A DNA stretch of 64,000 nt, from positions 2,793,001 through 2,857,000 of the forward strand of contig NZ_CP017174.1 in NCBI RefSeq assembly GCF_006402735.1, given 5' to 3'. Below are positions 33,411 to 41,043 of this stretch, in pieces. The first letter of the stretch is position 1. Every line of letters starts with the position of its first letter. Under the pieces are notes generated by a model. That model ran no database searches. It was not told the origin of the DNA and was given only the letters and a program-made list of their open reading frames with translations. A program made the position numbers and the translations under genes. The DNA is from Myxococcus xanthus (lineage in GTDB: Bacteria > Myxococcota > Myxococcia > Myxococcales > Myxococcaceae).

Positions 33411-33440
33411 ATTATGGGAGAAAGGGGGCCGGAAGTTTCC
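33411..33440 (-). promoter_or_regulatory. Promoter of needle-like gene copy A
   Basis: On the minus strand CATAAT (33416-33411) matches the -10 consensus in five of six bases. A GGAAACTTCC inverted repeat lies 14 nt upstream (33431-33440), over the -35 position, and is kept in copy B although nearby bases differ; it may be an operator. Transcription would start about 50 nt before the ATG. Confidence 0.5.
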
Positions 33441-33615
33441 TCGGGATTTTCTGATTCTTTTTCCCGCCCTGGCAAGAGGTGCCCCCGCCCCGCGTGATCG
33501 GCTCGTGCCTCCTTTTAAGAAAAGCGACGCACCGAGGCGAAACTCCCAGCGCGGAACACCGAAAATCACGGTGAAGCAGCATCGAACATTTCCCCCTCCT
33601 TAGGGAGCACCGAAT

Positions 33616-34782
33616 ATGTCGAACGGCATCGGCGGAGTTGGCGGTAACCGGCAGCTCACCACGACGCAGGGCGTGGGTAACGTCAACACCTCGACGATCG
33701 CGCGCAACGCGCAGCTCATCGAGTCGACGCTGAATCTGGTCGAAAAGGCCGTTGACCTGGCGGGCAAGGCGGTGAGCGTCGCCGGCAAGGCCGTGGATCA
33801 GATGTCCCAGGCCGCGGCCTCCACGAAGCAGGCGGGCGCGACGGGCACCAACGCCGCCTTCCCCGCCGAGCGTCCCAACCCCCTGGACGCGGTGCGTGAG
33901 GCGAACTCCCTGAAGGTGGAAGAGGGCACCGGGAAGATCACCACCCCGGGCGGCTACACCATCGAGCAGCTGGGCCAGTTCGAGTGGCGCGTAACGGGGC
34001 CGGACGGCAACAACACCCGCGTCTGGGGTGATCCGCACGTCGACGAGAGCGACGGCGGCAAGTTCGACTTCAAGCGCGACACCTCCTTCGTCCTGGGTGA
34101 CGGCACCCGCATCAACTGCTCCTGCAAGCCCTGGGGCAACGGCATGACGGTGACGGGCCAGCTGGACGTCGTCTACGGCGACAGCCACGTGCGCGTGACG
34201 GACATCGACAAGGGCAAGGGCAAGGTCGGCCAGGTCACCAACAAGGGCATGGACGAGGTCGTCCGCTTCCACTCGAACCAGTCCGCGGACGTCTTCCACA
34301 TGGGGCAGAACGCTGCCGACTGGACGTTCCATGGCAAGGAGATTGTCGGCCACGAGAACGGCGGCGACGTGCACAAGGTGGGCGAGGCCGTCATCACCGA
34401 GCCGCGCACCATGGCCTTCAACTACTCGGCGGCGGCGGACGCCCCCGCGGCGGGTGAGGTGGCCCAGAACTGGGACATGAACACCAACCTGCCCCAGGCG
34501 AAGCCGCTGCCCTGGGACATGAGCAGTGCCAAGCCCGAGCTGAACAAGCTGAACGAGACGTTCGACTCCATCAGCAAGGTGTTCGACCAGCTCAAGAACA
34601 CCAACGCGAACGGCTTCAACCCGTTCCGCAAGGCGGACGACCTCTTCGGCGCCTACGACAAGAACCAGCACAAGTCCGGGCTGACCCAGTCCTTCAAGGC
34701 GCTGGGTGACATGTTCGGGACGCTGGAGAAGCTGTCCAAGCTGAATGATATGGTCCGCTTCCGCGGTCCCCAGTCGTTCTAG
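33616..34782 (+). CDS. MIIA (DUF1521) self-cleaving protein, candidate T3SS effector
   Basis: A 388-residue protein without a signal peptide. Residues 1-80 are Thr/Asn/Gln/Ala-rich and include KAVDLAGKAVSVAGKAVDQM, an amphipathic helix typical of an export signal plus chaperone-binding region. Residues about 105-270 form the DUF1521 domain. It contains GDPHVDE at 138-144, the exact site at which the Bradyrhizobium effector NopE1 cuts itself between Asp and Pro when calcium is present; acidic ligands (ESDGG, DGTR, TDIDKGKG) follow. C-terminal 110 residues are helical and unknown. A SycD-like chaperone gene follows at 34842. Self-cleavage after secretion is therefore likely but inferred. Confidence 0.85.
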   Translation: MSNGIGGVGGNRQLTTTQGVGNVNTSTIARNAQLIESTLNLVEKAVDLAGKAVSVAGKAVDQMSQAAASTKQAGATGTNAAFPAERPNPLDAVREANSLKVEEGTGKITTPGGYTIEQLGQFEWRVTGPDGNNTRVWGDPHVDESDGGKFDFKRDTSFVLGDGTRINCSCKPWGNGMTVTGQLDVVYGDSHVRVTDIDKGKGKVGQVTNKGMDEVVRFHSNQSADVFHMGQNAADWTFHGKEIVGHENGGDVHKVGEAVITEPRTMAFNYSAAADAPAAGEVAQNWDMNTNLPQAKPLPWDMSSAKPELNKLNETFDSISKVFDQLKNTNANGFNPFRKADDLFGAYDKNQHKSGLTQSFKALGDMFGTLEKLSKLNDMVRFRGPQSF

Positions 34783-34841
34783 CCGCTGGACGTACTACAT
34801 CGGGCCAGGTGGGGGACTGCCTGGCCCTTCTCGAGGCCGTC

Positions 34842-35348
34842 GTGAGTGACTCCGCCCCCAGGGGTGAAAAAGAGAAGGTCGTCGTCCCGGAAGCACTCGC
34901 CGAGGCGGTGATCCGCGGCGAAATCACCCTGGGGCAGTTCCTCAACCTCTCCAATACGCAGCTCTACGCCTGGGCGGACAAGGCCTATCAGCTCCTCCAG
35001 GCGGGCAGCTCGCAGCAGGCCCTGCAGATCTTCCAGGGCCTCGTGGCCGCCTCGCCCACCGACGCCGTCTTCCACGCGCAGCTCGGGGCGACCCTCATGA
35101 CGCTGGAGCGCTTCGACGAGGCGTTCGACGCCTTCCGGCTGGCGCTCCAGTTCAATGACGGCCACGTGGACGCGCTGGTCGGCCGGGGTGAAATCCAGCT
35201 GCGCCGGGGCAATGTCCCCGAGGCGCTCGCGGACCTCAGCAAGGCCATCCAGCTGGACCCGGGCCTCAAGCGCCGTGCCACGCAGCGCGCCCACGCGACG
35301 CTGCGCACCCTCAAGCAGCAGGCCGACCAGGTGAAGAAGTCCCGGTAG
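34842..35348 (+). CDS. TPR protein, SycD/LcrH-like T3SS chaperone
   Basis: A 168-residue protein. The GTG at 34842 was chosen for its GAGG site; an in-frame GTG 33 nt upstream is weaker. Three TPRs are seen (LYAWADKAYQLLQAGSSQQALQIF, VFHAQLGATLMTLERFDEAFDAF, ALVGRGEIQLRRGNVPEALADL). It lies 60 bp after the MIIA protein, and the two sit together between the direct repeats, so it is probably the chaperone of that effector. Confidence 0.88.
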   Translation: MSDSAPRGEKEKVVVPEALAEAVIRGEITLGQFLNLSNTQLYAWADKAYQLLQAGSSQQALQIFQGLVAASPTDAVFHAQLGATLMTLERFDEAFDAFRLALQFNDGHVDALVGRGEIQLRRGNVPEALADLSKAIQLDPGLKRRATQRAHATLRTLKQQADQVKKSR

Positions 35349-35387
35349 GCCCCCGGGGGCATGCCCCCTCCCGTCGCAACACACACG

Positions 35388-35430
35388 GCCCGGGCCGCGC
35401 GAGTCGTCGCGCAGTCCGGGCTTCGTCGTT
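35388..35430 (+). terminator. Hairpin terminator after the MIIA/chaperone pair
   Basis: GCCCGG-CGCGCGA pairs with TCGCGC-CCGGGC, followed by TTCGTCGTT. It ends the plus-strand pair before the convergent needle-like gene copy B. Confidence 0.6.
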
Positions 35431-35476
35431 TCCGGGCGGGGAGGGGAGTGGGTGGTGCTGGGGCCCGTTCAAGCCC

Positions 35477-35518
35477 GCAAAAGCAAGGAGCCGGCATCCC
35501 GAGAGGGAAGCCGGCTCC
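35477..35518 (-). terminator. Terminator of needle-like gene copy B
   Basis: The same 9-bp stem as in copy A (GGAGCCGGC/GCCGGCTCC at 35487-35518) with a one-base loop change, followed on the minus strand by TTGCTTTTGC. Confidence 0.8.
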
Positions 35519-35542
35519 GAGATTCGCGTTACAGCGGCAGGA

Positions 35543-35767
35543 TTAGATCTTGCCGATGACGGACATCGCGATCTCGTTGAGCTTCTTCATCAGGTTGGCC
35601 ACGAAGGCGGTGGCCTCCTGCTGCTTCTGGAGCATCAGCTGCGCCTCGGCGCGCTCACGGTCCGGACCGGTCAGGCCGGAGAGGGACTTCTGCTCGAGGG
35701 CGGAGAGACCCTGGCTGGCTCCGAGGGCCTTCGTGGCGGCGGCGGCGGCGGTGGTGGCGGTGGTCAT
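35543..35767 (-). CDS. Needle-like 74-residue protein, copy B
   Basis: A 74-residue protein identical in every residue to copy A at 33128-33352; two silent differences show the copies are separate, not an assembly artefact of one site. Promoter, ribosome site and terminator are repeated too, so both genes should be expressed. The gene is divergent from the SycD-like chaperone at 36024. Two identical copies fit a subunit needed in large amounts. See copy A for the structural argument and its limits. Confidence 0.75.
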   Translation of the reverse strand: MTTATTAAAAATKALGASQGLSALEQKSLSGLTGPDRERAEAQLMLQKQQEATAFVANLMKKLNEIAMSVIGKI

Positions 35768-35825
35768 GGCGTTCTCCAGAAAGTTTGGGAAGCGGGTGGT
35801 TTGCGGCGGCGCTGCTTACAAAAGG

Positions 35826-35855
35826 ATTATGGGGGAAAGGGGTCCGGAAGTTTCC
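35826..35855 (-). promoter_or_regulatory. Promoter of needle-like gene copy B
   Basis: The same CATAAT (35831-35826) and GGAAACTTCC inverted repeat (35846-35855) as in copy A, at the same spacing. Confidence 0.5.
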
Positions 35856-35914
35856 TCCCCATTTTCTGATCCATTTTTTCGCGCCGGCGGCGGGAATATC
35901 GCTTCCGAAGCGGC

Positions 35915-35941
35915 GCACCGTTTTGGTGGAAAAGCCGATAA
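35915..35941 (+). promoter_or_regulatory. Candidate sigma-28-type promoter
   Basis: An exact GCCGATAA (35934-35941) lies 82 nt before the chaperone ATG at 36024. A GCAC tetramer lies 15 nt upstream, at the same spacing as in the candidate at 15610-15636. It lies in a region where A/T is scarce, and is the second exact FliA-type -10 noticed in the locus. Confidence 0.5.
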
Positions 35942-36023
35942 CAGTCTAAGCTCCCGGCGCCCGGAACCGCTTGCCCTACCGGCTCCGGGGCCGTCCTCCC
36001 GCCCTCGTGAGGGATGTGTGCAG

Positions 36024-36482
36024 ATGACGACTGAATCCAAGGCAACGGTGACCAACGACGACGTGAAGCCCCTGTCTGGCCCGGAGATGCTCGAACGGGC
36101 CACGGAAGGCTTCAACCTCTTCCAGGACGGCCGCTTCCGTGAGTCGCTGACCTTGTTCCAGTCCCTGGCGTCCATGGACCCCACCGAGGCCTACTTCCAG
36201 ACGGCGCTGGGCGCCTGCCACCTGGCGCTGGAAGACCTGGACCTGGCTGAGTCCTACTTCAACCGCGCCATTGAACTGGACCCCACGGACCTCACGCCCT
36301 TCGTCAACCGCGGGGAAGTCCACCTGCGGCTCGGCAAGGTCCACGAGGCGGCCCGGGACTTCAATCACGCGGTGGGTCTGGACCCCGAAGGACAGGATCC
36401 GCTCAGCGCCCGCGCTCGGATGCTGGCCGCCGCGGCGCTGGAGAGCGCCGAGGAGTCGCCGTCCTCCGACGGCGCGGCGTAG
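36024..36482 (+). CDS. TPR protein, SycD/LcrH-like T3SS chaperone
   Basis: A 152-residue protein; the ATG at 36024 has GAGGGA 9 nt upstream, and the longer open frame (antisense to the needle-like gene) is rejected. TPRs: ERATEGFNLFQDGRFRESLTL, YFQTALGACHLALEDLDLAESYF, FVNRGEVHLRLGKVHEAARDF. It shares the LFQ-LAxxxPTxAxF signature with the chaperones at 31303 and 34842. It is divergent from needle-like copy B and has a candidate sigma-28-type promoter, so the needle-like protein is a plausible client. Confidence 0.88.
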   Translation: MTTESKATVTNDDVKPLSGPEMLERATEGFNLFQDGRFRESLTLFQSLASMDPTEAYFQTALGACHLALEDLDLAESYFNRAIELDPTDLTPFVNRGEVHLRLGKVHEAARDFNHAVGLDPEGQDPLSARARMLAAAALESAEESPSSDGAA

Positions 36483-36534
36483 GCGCGGGCGGGGCCGCTC
36501 GATGGCCCCGGCCCGCCTTCCCTGGCCCTTGGGC

Positions 36535-37323
36535 TCAGGGGAACTTCAGCTCCACGTCCAGGCGGTACAACCCCTCCATGACGGGCTGGAAGTCGGCCGT
36601 CACGGATTCAGCGTAGGTGCCCTGGTCCTGCACGCGGACCTGCAGCGGCCGGACGGCCTGTCCTGGCGGCGCATAACGGCCCGTCACCGTGTAGCGTCCC
36701 AACGGGAGGTCCGGGAAGCCGAAGCCGTCCGGCGTGTTGGTGCCCCGGGCCGTCACCGGCGTCCCGGTGCTGCCGTCCACCAGCGAGCCCACCGGGGTGA
36801 GCGTCAGCTCCACGTGCTCGCGCTGCAGGGCTTGATCCGGGTCGGCCGGATCCACGTAGTCCGTCAGGTTGAAGTAGACGCCGCTGCCGTAGGCGCCGCC
36901 CTCGGGCTTCGCGCCGGTCAGCTTCCAGCTGAAGTCTCGGACGGCGCCCTCGTTGCCCGCGAAGGGGGTGGCGCTGCTGGGGTGCAGCTCGAAGGTGTAG
37001 TTGCGGCCGTTGAAGTCGCGCTTGAGCCGCGCGCTGGCGTTCCAGGTGGTCGCCGCCTGGCCCAGCTCCAGTCGGTACGTGCCGTCCGCGCCCGTCACTC
37101 CCACCACATTGGAGTTGTAGAGGACCTGGTTGTCGGCCACCACCTCCACCCCGGCCAGGGGCTTGCCCGCGGTGTCCGTGGCCTTGCCCTTGACGACGTT
37201 CTTCTCCCTGTCGACAGAGGGGCCAGGGCCGCCGGTGCCGCCGTCCGAGCAGGCCGAACAGGCCAGGGACGCACCCAGCAACATCAGCGGAAGACCCCTG
37301 CCCAAGGCATTCTTCAATCGCAT
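36535..37323 (-). CDS. Lipoprotein with carboxypeptidase-like regulatory domain
   Basis: A 262-residue predicted lipoprotein (signal peptide LPLMLLGASLACSAC; Cys at about 22 or 25). GGGAG lies 6 nt before the ATG. The mature part has a CarboxypepD_reg-like beta sandwich (VKGKATDTAGKPLAGVEVVA followed by GADGTYRLEL), then further beta-rich sequence to the end (LPLGRYTVTGRYAPPGQAVRP). It is a likely outer-membrane, surface-facing protein. It sits on the opposite strand inside the T3SS locus and no direct link to export is visible. Confidence 0.85.
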   Translation of the reverse strand: MRLKNALGRGLPLMLLGASLACSACSDGGTGGPGPSVDREKNVVKGKATDTAGKPLAGVEVVADNQVLYNSNVVGVTGADGTYRLELGQAATTWNASARLKRDFNGRNYTFELHPSSATPFAGNEGAVRDFSWKLTGAKPEGGAYGSGVYFNLTDYVDPADPDQALQREHVELTLTPVGSLVDGSTGTPVTARGTNTPDGFGFPDLPLGRYTVTGRYAPPGQAVRPLQVRVQDQGTYAESVTADFQPVMEGLYRLDVELKFP

Positions 37324-37557
37324 CGTGTTCTCCCAGGTTTCGTGTGGCCTGCCCCGGCCCTCCAGGACGGCAGGGCACGACAGGGGGGATGAACCCGCGT
37401 GACGGGGCGCGGTGCAAGAACGAATGTCCACTTCGGTTGACTGCCCGGCTGCTTCCGCACGAGGGAGAACGGCGGGTTTCGCCGTGGGGGAGGGGGCCCA
37501 TCGCGACGCCCCCCCTGACAGAAGGTACCCGGGTTGTCCTAGGATGCCTGACCGCTG

Positions 37558-39681
37558 ATGGCTGCCACCAATCCGAACAGCTTCCTCTCCAAGTACTCCG
37601 ACATCGTCCTCGCCGTGGTGGTCGTGGCCATCGTCGGGATGATGATCGTCCCGCTGCCCACGCTGCTGCTGGACGTGCTGCTGACGCTGAACATCAGCAT
37701 CTCGGTGGTGCTGCTCCTCGTGTCCCTCTACGTGCCAGCGGCGCTGCACCTGTCGGTGTTCCCGACGCTGCTGCTCATCACCACGATGTTCCGGCTGTCG
37801 CTCACCATCTCCACCACGCGTCTCATCCTCCTCACCGGTGACCCGGGAGAGGTGGTGGTGGCGTTCGGAAACTTCGTGGTGCAGGGCAACTTCGTCGTCG
37901 GCGCCATCCTCTTCATCATCTTGGTCATCGTGAACTTCATCGTGATTTCCAAGGGCTCGGAGCGCGTCGCCGAAGTGGCCGCGCGCTTCACCCTGGACGC
38001 GATGCCTGGAAAGCAGATGTCCATCGACGCCGACCTGCGGGCGGGCTCCATCGACCAGGACCAGGGCAAGAAGAAGCGCCGCGACCTGGAGCGTGAGAGC
38101 CAGCTCTTCGGCGCCATGGACGGCGCCATGAAGTTCGTGAAGGGCGACGCCATCGCGAGCATCATCATCACCGTCGTCAACATCGTCGGTGGCCTCATCA
38201 TCGGCGTGACGCAGAAGGGCATGTCGGCGGGCGACGCGGCGCAGAAGTACACGCTGCTCACCATCGGTGACGGTCTGGTCGGCATGATTCCCGCCATCCT
38301 CGTCTCCACCTGCGCCGGTATCATCGTGACGCGCGTGGCGGGTGAGGAAGAGGGCAATCACCTGGGCATGGACGTGGGCTCCCAGTTGACGGCCTACCCG
38401 AAGGCGATCGCCATCGCCGCCGGCATGCTCATCGTCCTGGGCCTGGTGCCCGGTCTGCCCAAGATTCCCTTCTTCCTGCTGGGCATCGGCGCGGGCCTGG
38501 GCGCCTGGACGATGCTGAAGAAGCAGAAGCAGGCCGTGGAGGCGGAGGATGCCGGTCCGGCCATGGAGACGGACCTGGGCACGCCGATGGCCTCCGAGCC
38601 CGCGCCCAAGGAGGCCCTCAATCCGGACTCCGAGCTGTTCATCCCCGTCGTCACGCCCATCGTCCTGGAGGTCTCCGACGCGCTGGTTCCCTTCGTGGAC
38701 TCGCGCCAGGACAACGGGAAGTTCCTCTTCGAGCTCATCCCGTTCATGCGTGATGGTCTCTTCGTGGAACTGGGTGTCCGCTTCCCGGGCGTGCGTGCGC
38801 GTGGCAATGGCTCGTTGCCGCCGGGCGCGTACCAGATTCAAATCAACGAGGTGCCCGTCGTCACCGGCCAGGCCACGCTGGGCCACGTCCTGGTGAACGA
38901 CACGGTGGACCGGCTGCGGCTGATGAACATCCAGGGCTTCGAGGCGGTGAACCCCGCCACCCGGCAGCCCGCCGCCTGGGTCCCCGAGCAGTACCGCGAC
39001 ACGCTGGAGGCCGCCGGCCTCACGACGTGGGACGTGCCCGGCTACATCATCCTGCACACCGCCGCCGTGCTGCGGCGCAACGCCCGCGAGTTCGTCGGCG
39101 TGCAGGAGACGCAGACGATGCTGGAGCAGTTGGAGAAGGCCTTCCCCGCCATCGTGAAGGAGGTCGTCCCCAAGGTCGTCAACGTGCTGAAGCTGACGGA
39201 CATCCTCCAGCGCCTGGTGGAGGAGGAAATCTCCATCCGTGACCTGCGCGGCATCCTCCAGGCCCTGGCAGAGTACGGGCAGGTGGAGGCGGACAACGTC
39301 ATGCTCACCGAGCATGTCCGCGCGGCCCAGCGCCGCTACATCTCCCACAAGTACGCGCGTGGCACCGGCACCCTGGTGGTGTACCTGCTGGACCCGAACA
39401 TCGAGGACGCCATCCGTGGCTCGGTGAAGCGGACCTCCGCGGGCGCGCACCTGGCGCTGGAGCCGGAGCTGGCGCAGGAAATCGTCCAGGCCGTGCGTTC
39501 GGAGTGTGGCCACCTGCCGCCCAGCGCGCAGCGGCCCGTCATCCTCACGGCCATGGACATCCGCCGCTACGTCCGCAAGCTGCTGGAGTACGAGTTCAAC
39601 CCGTCGTTCTCCGTGCTCAGCTACCAGGAGCTGTCGCCCGAGCTGAACATCCAGCCGGTGGCGCGCATCTCCACGCGCTAG
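37558..39681 (+). CDS. sctV: T3SS export-gate protein SctV (YscV/FlhA family)
   Basis: A 707-residue protein of full length for the family. Eight membrane segments lie within residues 15-330; the FHIPEP-family loop shows SKGSERVAEVAARFTLDAMPGKQMSID, the central SVDADLRAG-like segment reads ADLRAGSIDQDQ. The cytoplasmic nonameric-ring domain follows (QEIVQAVRSECGH and RYVRKLLEYEFNPSFSVLSY near the end). Separated from the rest of the gate genes by 7 kb. A TAGGAT box with CTGACA 19 nt upstream lies 12 nt before the ATG and there is no Shine-Dalgarno, so its transcript may be leaderless. Confidence 0.97.
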   Translation: MAATNPNSFLSKYSDIVLAVVVVAIVGMMIVPLPTLLLDVLLTLNISISVVLLLVSLYVPAALHLSVFPTLLLITTMFRLSLTISTTRLILLTGDPGEVVVAFGNFVVQGNFVVGAILFIILVIVNFIVISKGSERVAEVAARFTLDAMPGKQMSIDADLRAGSIDQDQGKKKRRDLERESQLFGAMDGAMKFVKGDAIASIIITVVNIVGGLIIGVTQKGMSAGDAAQKYTLLTIGDGLVGMIPAILVSTCAGIIVTRVAGEEEGNHLGMDVGSQLTAYPKAIAIAAGMLIVLGLVPGLPKIPFFLLGIGAGLGAWTMLKKQKQAVEAEDAGPAMETDLGTPMASEPAPKEALNPDSELFIPVVTPIVLEVSDALVPFVDSRQDNGKFLFELIPFMRDGLFVELGVRFPGVRARGNGSLPPGAYQIQINEVPVVTGQATLGHVLVNDTVDRLRLMNIQGFEAVNPATRQPAAWVPEQYRDTLEAAGLTTWDVPGYIILHTAAVLRRNAREFVGVQETQTMLEQLEKAFPAIVKEVVPKVVNVLKLTDILQRLVEEEISIRDLRGILQALAEYGQVEADNVMLTEHVRAAQRRYISHKYARGTGTLVVYLLDPNIEDAIRGSVKRTSAGAHLALEPELAQEIVQAVRSECGHLPPSAQRPVILTAMDIRRYVRKLLEYEFNPSFSVLSYQELSPELNIQPVARISTR

Positions 39682-39693
39682 CCGCGGGTTGAG

Positions 39694-39728
39694 TTCCGCC
39701 CGCGCGTGACATGGACGCGCGGGCGGAA
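39694..39728. terminator. Perfect 14-bp hairpin after sctV
   Basis: TTCCGCCCGCGCGT pairs perfectly with ACGCGCGGGCGGAA around a 7-nt loop, 12 bp after the sctV stop. No T-run follows on either strand. It could stop transcription with Rho or protect the mRNA 3' end. Confidence 0.5.
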
Positions 39729-39941
39729 GGCCGCCCTCTCACGAGGGCAGGTGCGGTTCCCCCGCGCAGGGCGGGCCTCTCCTCTTGAGGGGGGCTGCCG
39801 CACGGAGTCTCCCCAGAGCAGGACCTGCCGTGTTGTGACAGGGGGCGCATGGGCCGTGTCGGGAGTCAGGCGCCTCGGGCGAACAGGCCCTCCCGCGTCG
39901 CTGGCGCCATGCTCCTGGGGCACATGGGCTTCGCCCAGACG

Positions 39942-41012
39942 CTAGGCGCCCGCGAGCACGGCAATCATCAGCACGAGGAAGACCAGGCCCACCACGCCCA
40001 TCACCACGAGGGGCACGAGCTTGCCCTTGTCCTTGAGCGCCTCCATCGCGCCCGGCTGGGCGGACTCTTCCGGCATGGGGTACTCCGCCGACACCGGCGG
40101 GGGCGGCTCTTCGGAGACCTGCTCCTCGGGCGGAGGCGCGGGGTCCTCGGCGGGCGGCTCTTCCGGCGCGGGCGCGGGCTCCTCGGGCGGAGGCGCGGGC
40201 TCCTCCTCCGGCGGGGGCTCCACGGGCTTGGGCTCCGGGCGCGGACGACGGGGCGAGGGCGGAGGCGGAGCCTTGACCTCGGCGGCCAGCTGAACGGGCT
40301 CCTCGGCCGGCTCGGTGGGGTCCACGTACAGGAAGCGGGTGGCGCCCACCTCCAGCTCGTCCCCGTCCTTGAGCTGCCGGCGGTTGACCCGCTTCTTGTT
40401 CACCTTGATGCCGTTGCGGCTGCCCAAGTCCTCCACATGCGTACCGGACCAGTCGCGGCGCACCTTGGCGTGCTTCCGGGAGACCAGGTCATCCTTGAGG
40501 ATGATGTCCGCGTCCTTCTCGTCGCGGCCCAGGATGACTTCCTTCGCGTCCCCCAGCTCGATGCGCTCGCCTTCGCGGGGGCCGTTCATGAAGCGCAGGT
40601 AGCGCTCCTCGCCGCCGCCGGCCAGGCCGCGCATGGCGTCCTTCACCATGCCCCGGGCGATGAAGGACGTCTTTTCCCCTCCAGCTTCGGGGTTCAGGTC
40701 CATCACCCGCTCGAAGCGGACGTCGAACGTGGCGATGGCGATGACGTCGCCGTTGCGCAGCAGCCGCTTCTCGCCCTTGGGCACGGGCTTGCCGTTGATC
40801 TGCGTGCCGTAGGAGCTGCCCAGGTCCTCCACGAAGAAGAGCGTCCCCTCCTGGCAGATGCGCGCATGGTTGCGCGACACCGCCTGCTGGGCGAGCACGA
40901 CCTGGCAAGCCTTGTCGCGGCCCAGGGTGATGACCGCGTCGTCGAGGACGAACTCGGTGCTCTGGGCAGCGCCGGCCTCGCTGCGCTGCGTGACGGTGAG
41001 ACGAACGCTCAT
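39942..41012 (-). CDS. Tail-anchored protein with two FHA domains
   Basis: A 356-residue protein. Two FHA domains bind phosphothreonine peptides: first at about 25-100 (ITLGRDKACQVVL, SRNHARI, DLGSSYGTQINGK), second at about 160-225 (VILGRDEKDADIIL, SRKHAKV, DLGSRNGIKVN). Both keep the GR, SxxH and NG residues. A Pro/Glu-rich linker then leads to one membrane helix at the extreme C-terminus (LVPLVVMGVVGLVFLVLMIAVLAG). It lies 31 bp after a TPR lipoprotein gene in one operon. T3SS SctD proteins also join an FHA-like domain to a membrane helix, but this one has no periplasmic ring domain. Confidence 0.9.
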   Translation of the reverse strand: MSVRLTVTQRSEAGAAQSTEFVLDDAVITLGRDKACQVVLAQQAVSRNHARICQEGTLFFVEDLGSSYGTQINGKPVPKGEKRLLRNGDVIAIATFDVRFERVMDLNPEAGGEKTSFIARGMVKDAMRGLAGGGEERYLRFMNGPREGERIELGDAKEVILGRDEKDADIILKDDLVSRKHAKVRRDWSGTHVEDLGSRNGIKVNKKRVNRRQLKDGDELEVGATRFLYVDPTEPAEEPVQLAAEVKAPPPPSPRRPRPEPKPVEPPPEEEPAPPPEEPAPAPEEPPAEDPAPPPEEQVSEEPPPPVSAEYPMPEESAQPGAMEALKDKGKLVPLVVMGVVGLVFLVLMIAVLAGA

Positions 41013-41043
41013 CGAGGAGGAGGGGAGTCGGGAAGGCGGGACA

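Larger units (their letters stand above)
33054..33460. repeat. Direct repeat copy A (needle-like gene, promoter and terminator)
   Basis: About 400 bp almost identical to 35469-35880, in the same orientation and 2415 bp away. The unit contains the terminator, the 74-residue gene and its promoter. Between start and stop codon only two bases differ, both silent; a few differ in the flanks, and similarity fades beyond the promoter. Confidence 0.92.
35469..35880. repeat. Direct repeat copy B (needle-like gene, promoter and terminator)
   Basis: The second copy of the 400-bp unit at 33054-33460, in the same orientation. Together they bracket the MIIA gene and its chaperone gene. Differences are confined to a few bases in the terminator loop, two silent sites in the gene and the far upstream edge. 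Confidence 0.92.

Noticed and set aside
33135..33497. Plus-strand open frames opposite the needle-like genes (also 35550-36482)
   Set aside because: They are present in both repeats only because the minus-strand genes are repeated. The minus-strand genes have promoter, ribosome site and terminator; the plus-strand frames have none. The real gene in the second frame starts at 36024.
36535..39513. A 992-codon open frame on the minus strand, antisense to sctV
   Set aside because: Only its last 262 codons (from 37323) form a real lipoprotein gene with signal peptide and ribosome site. The rest is the reverse complement of sctV and has the His/Arg/Val-rich composition of an antisense shadow in G/C-rich DNA.
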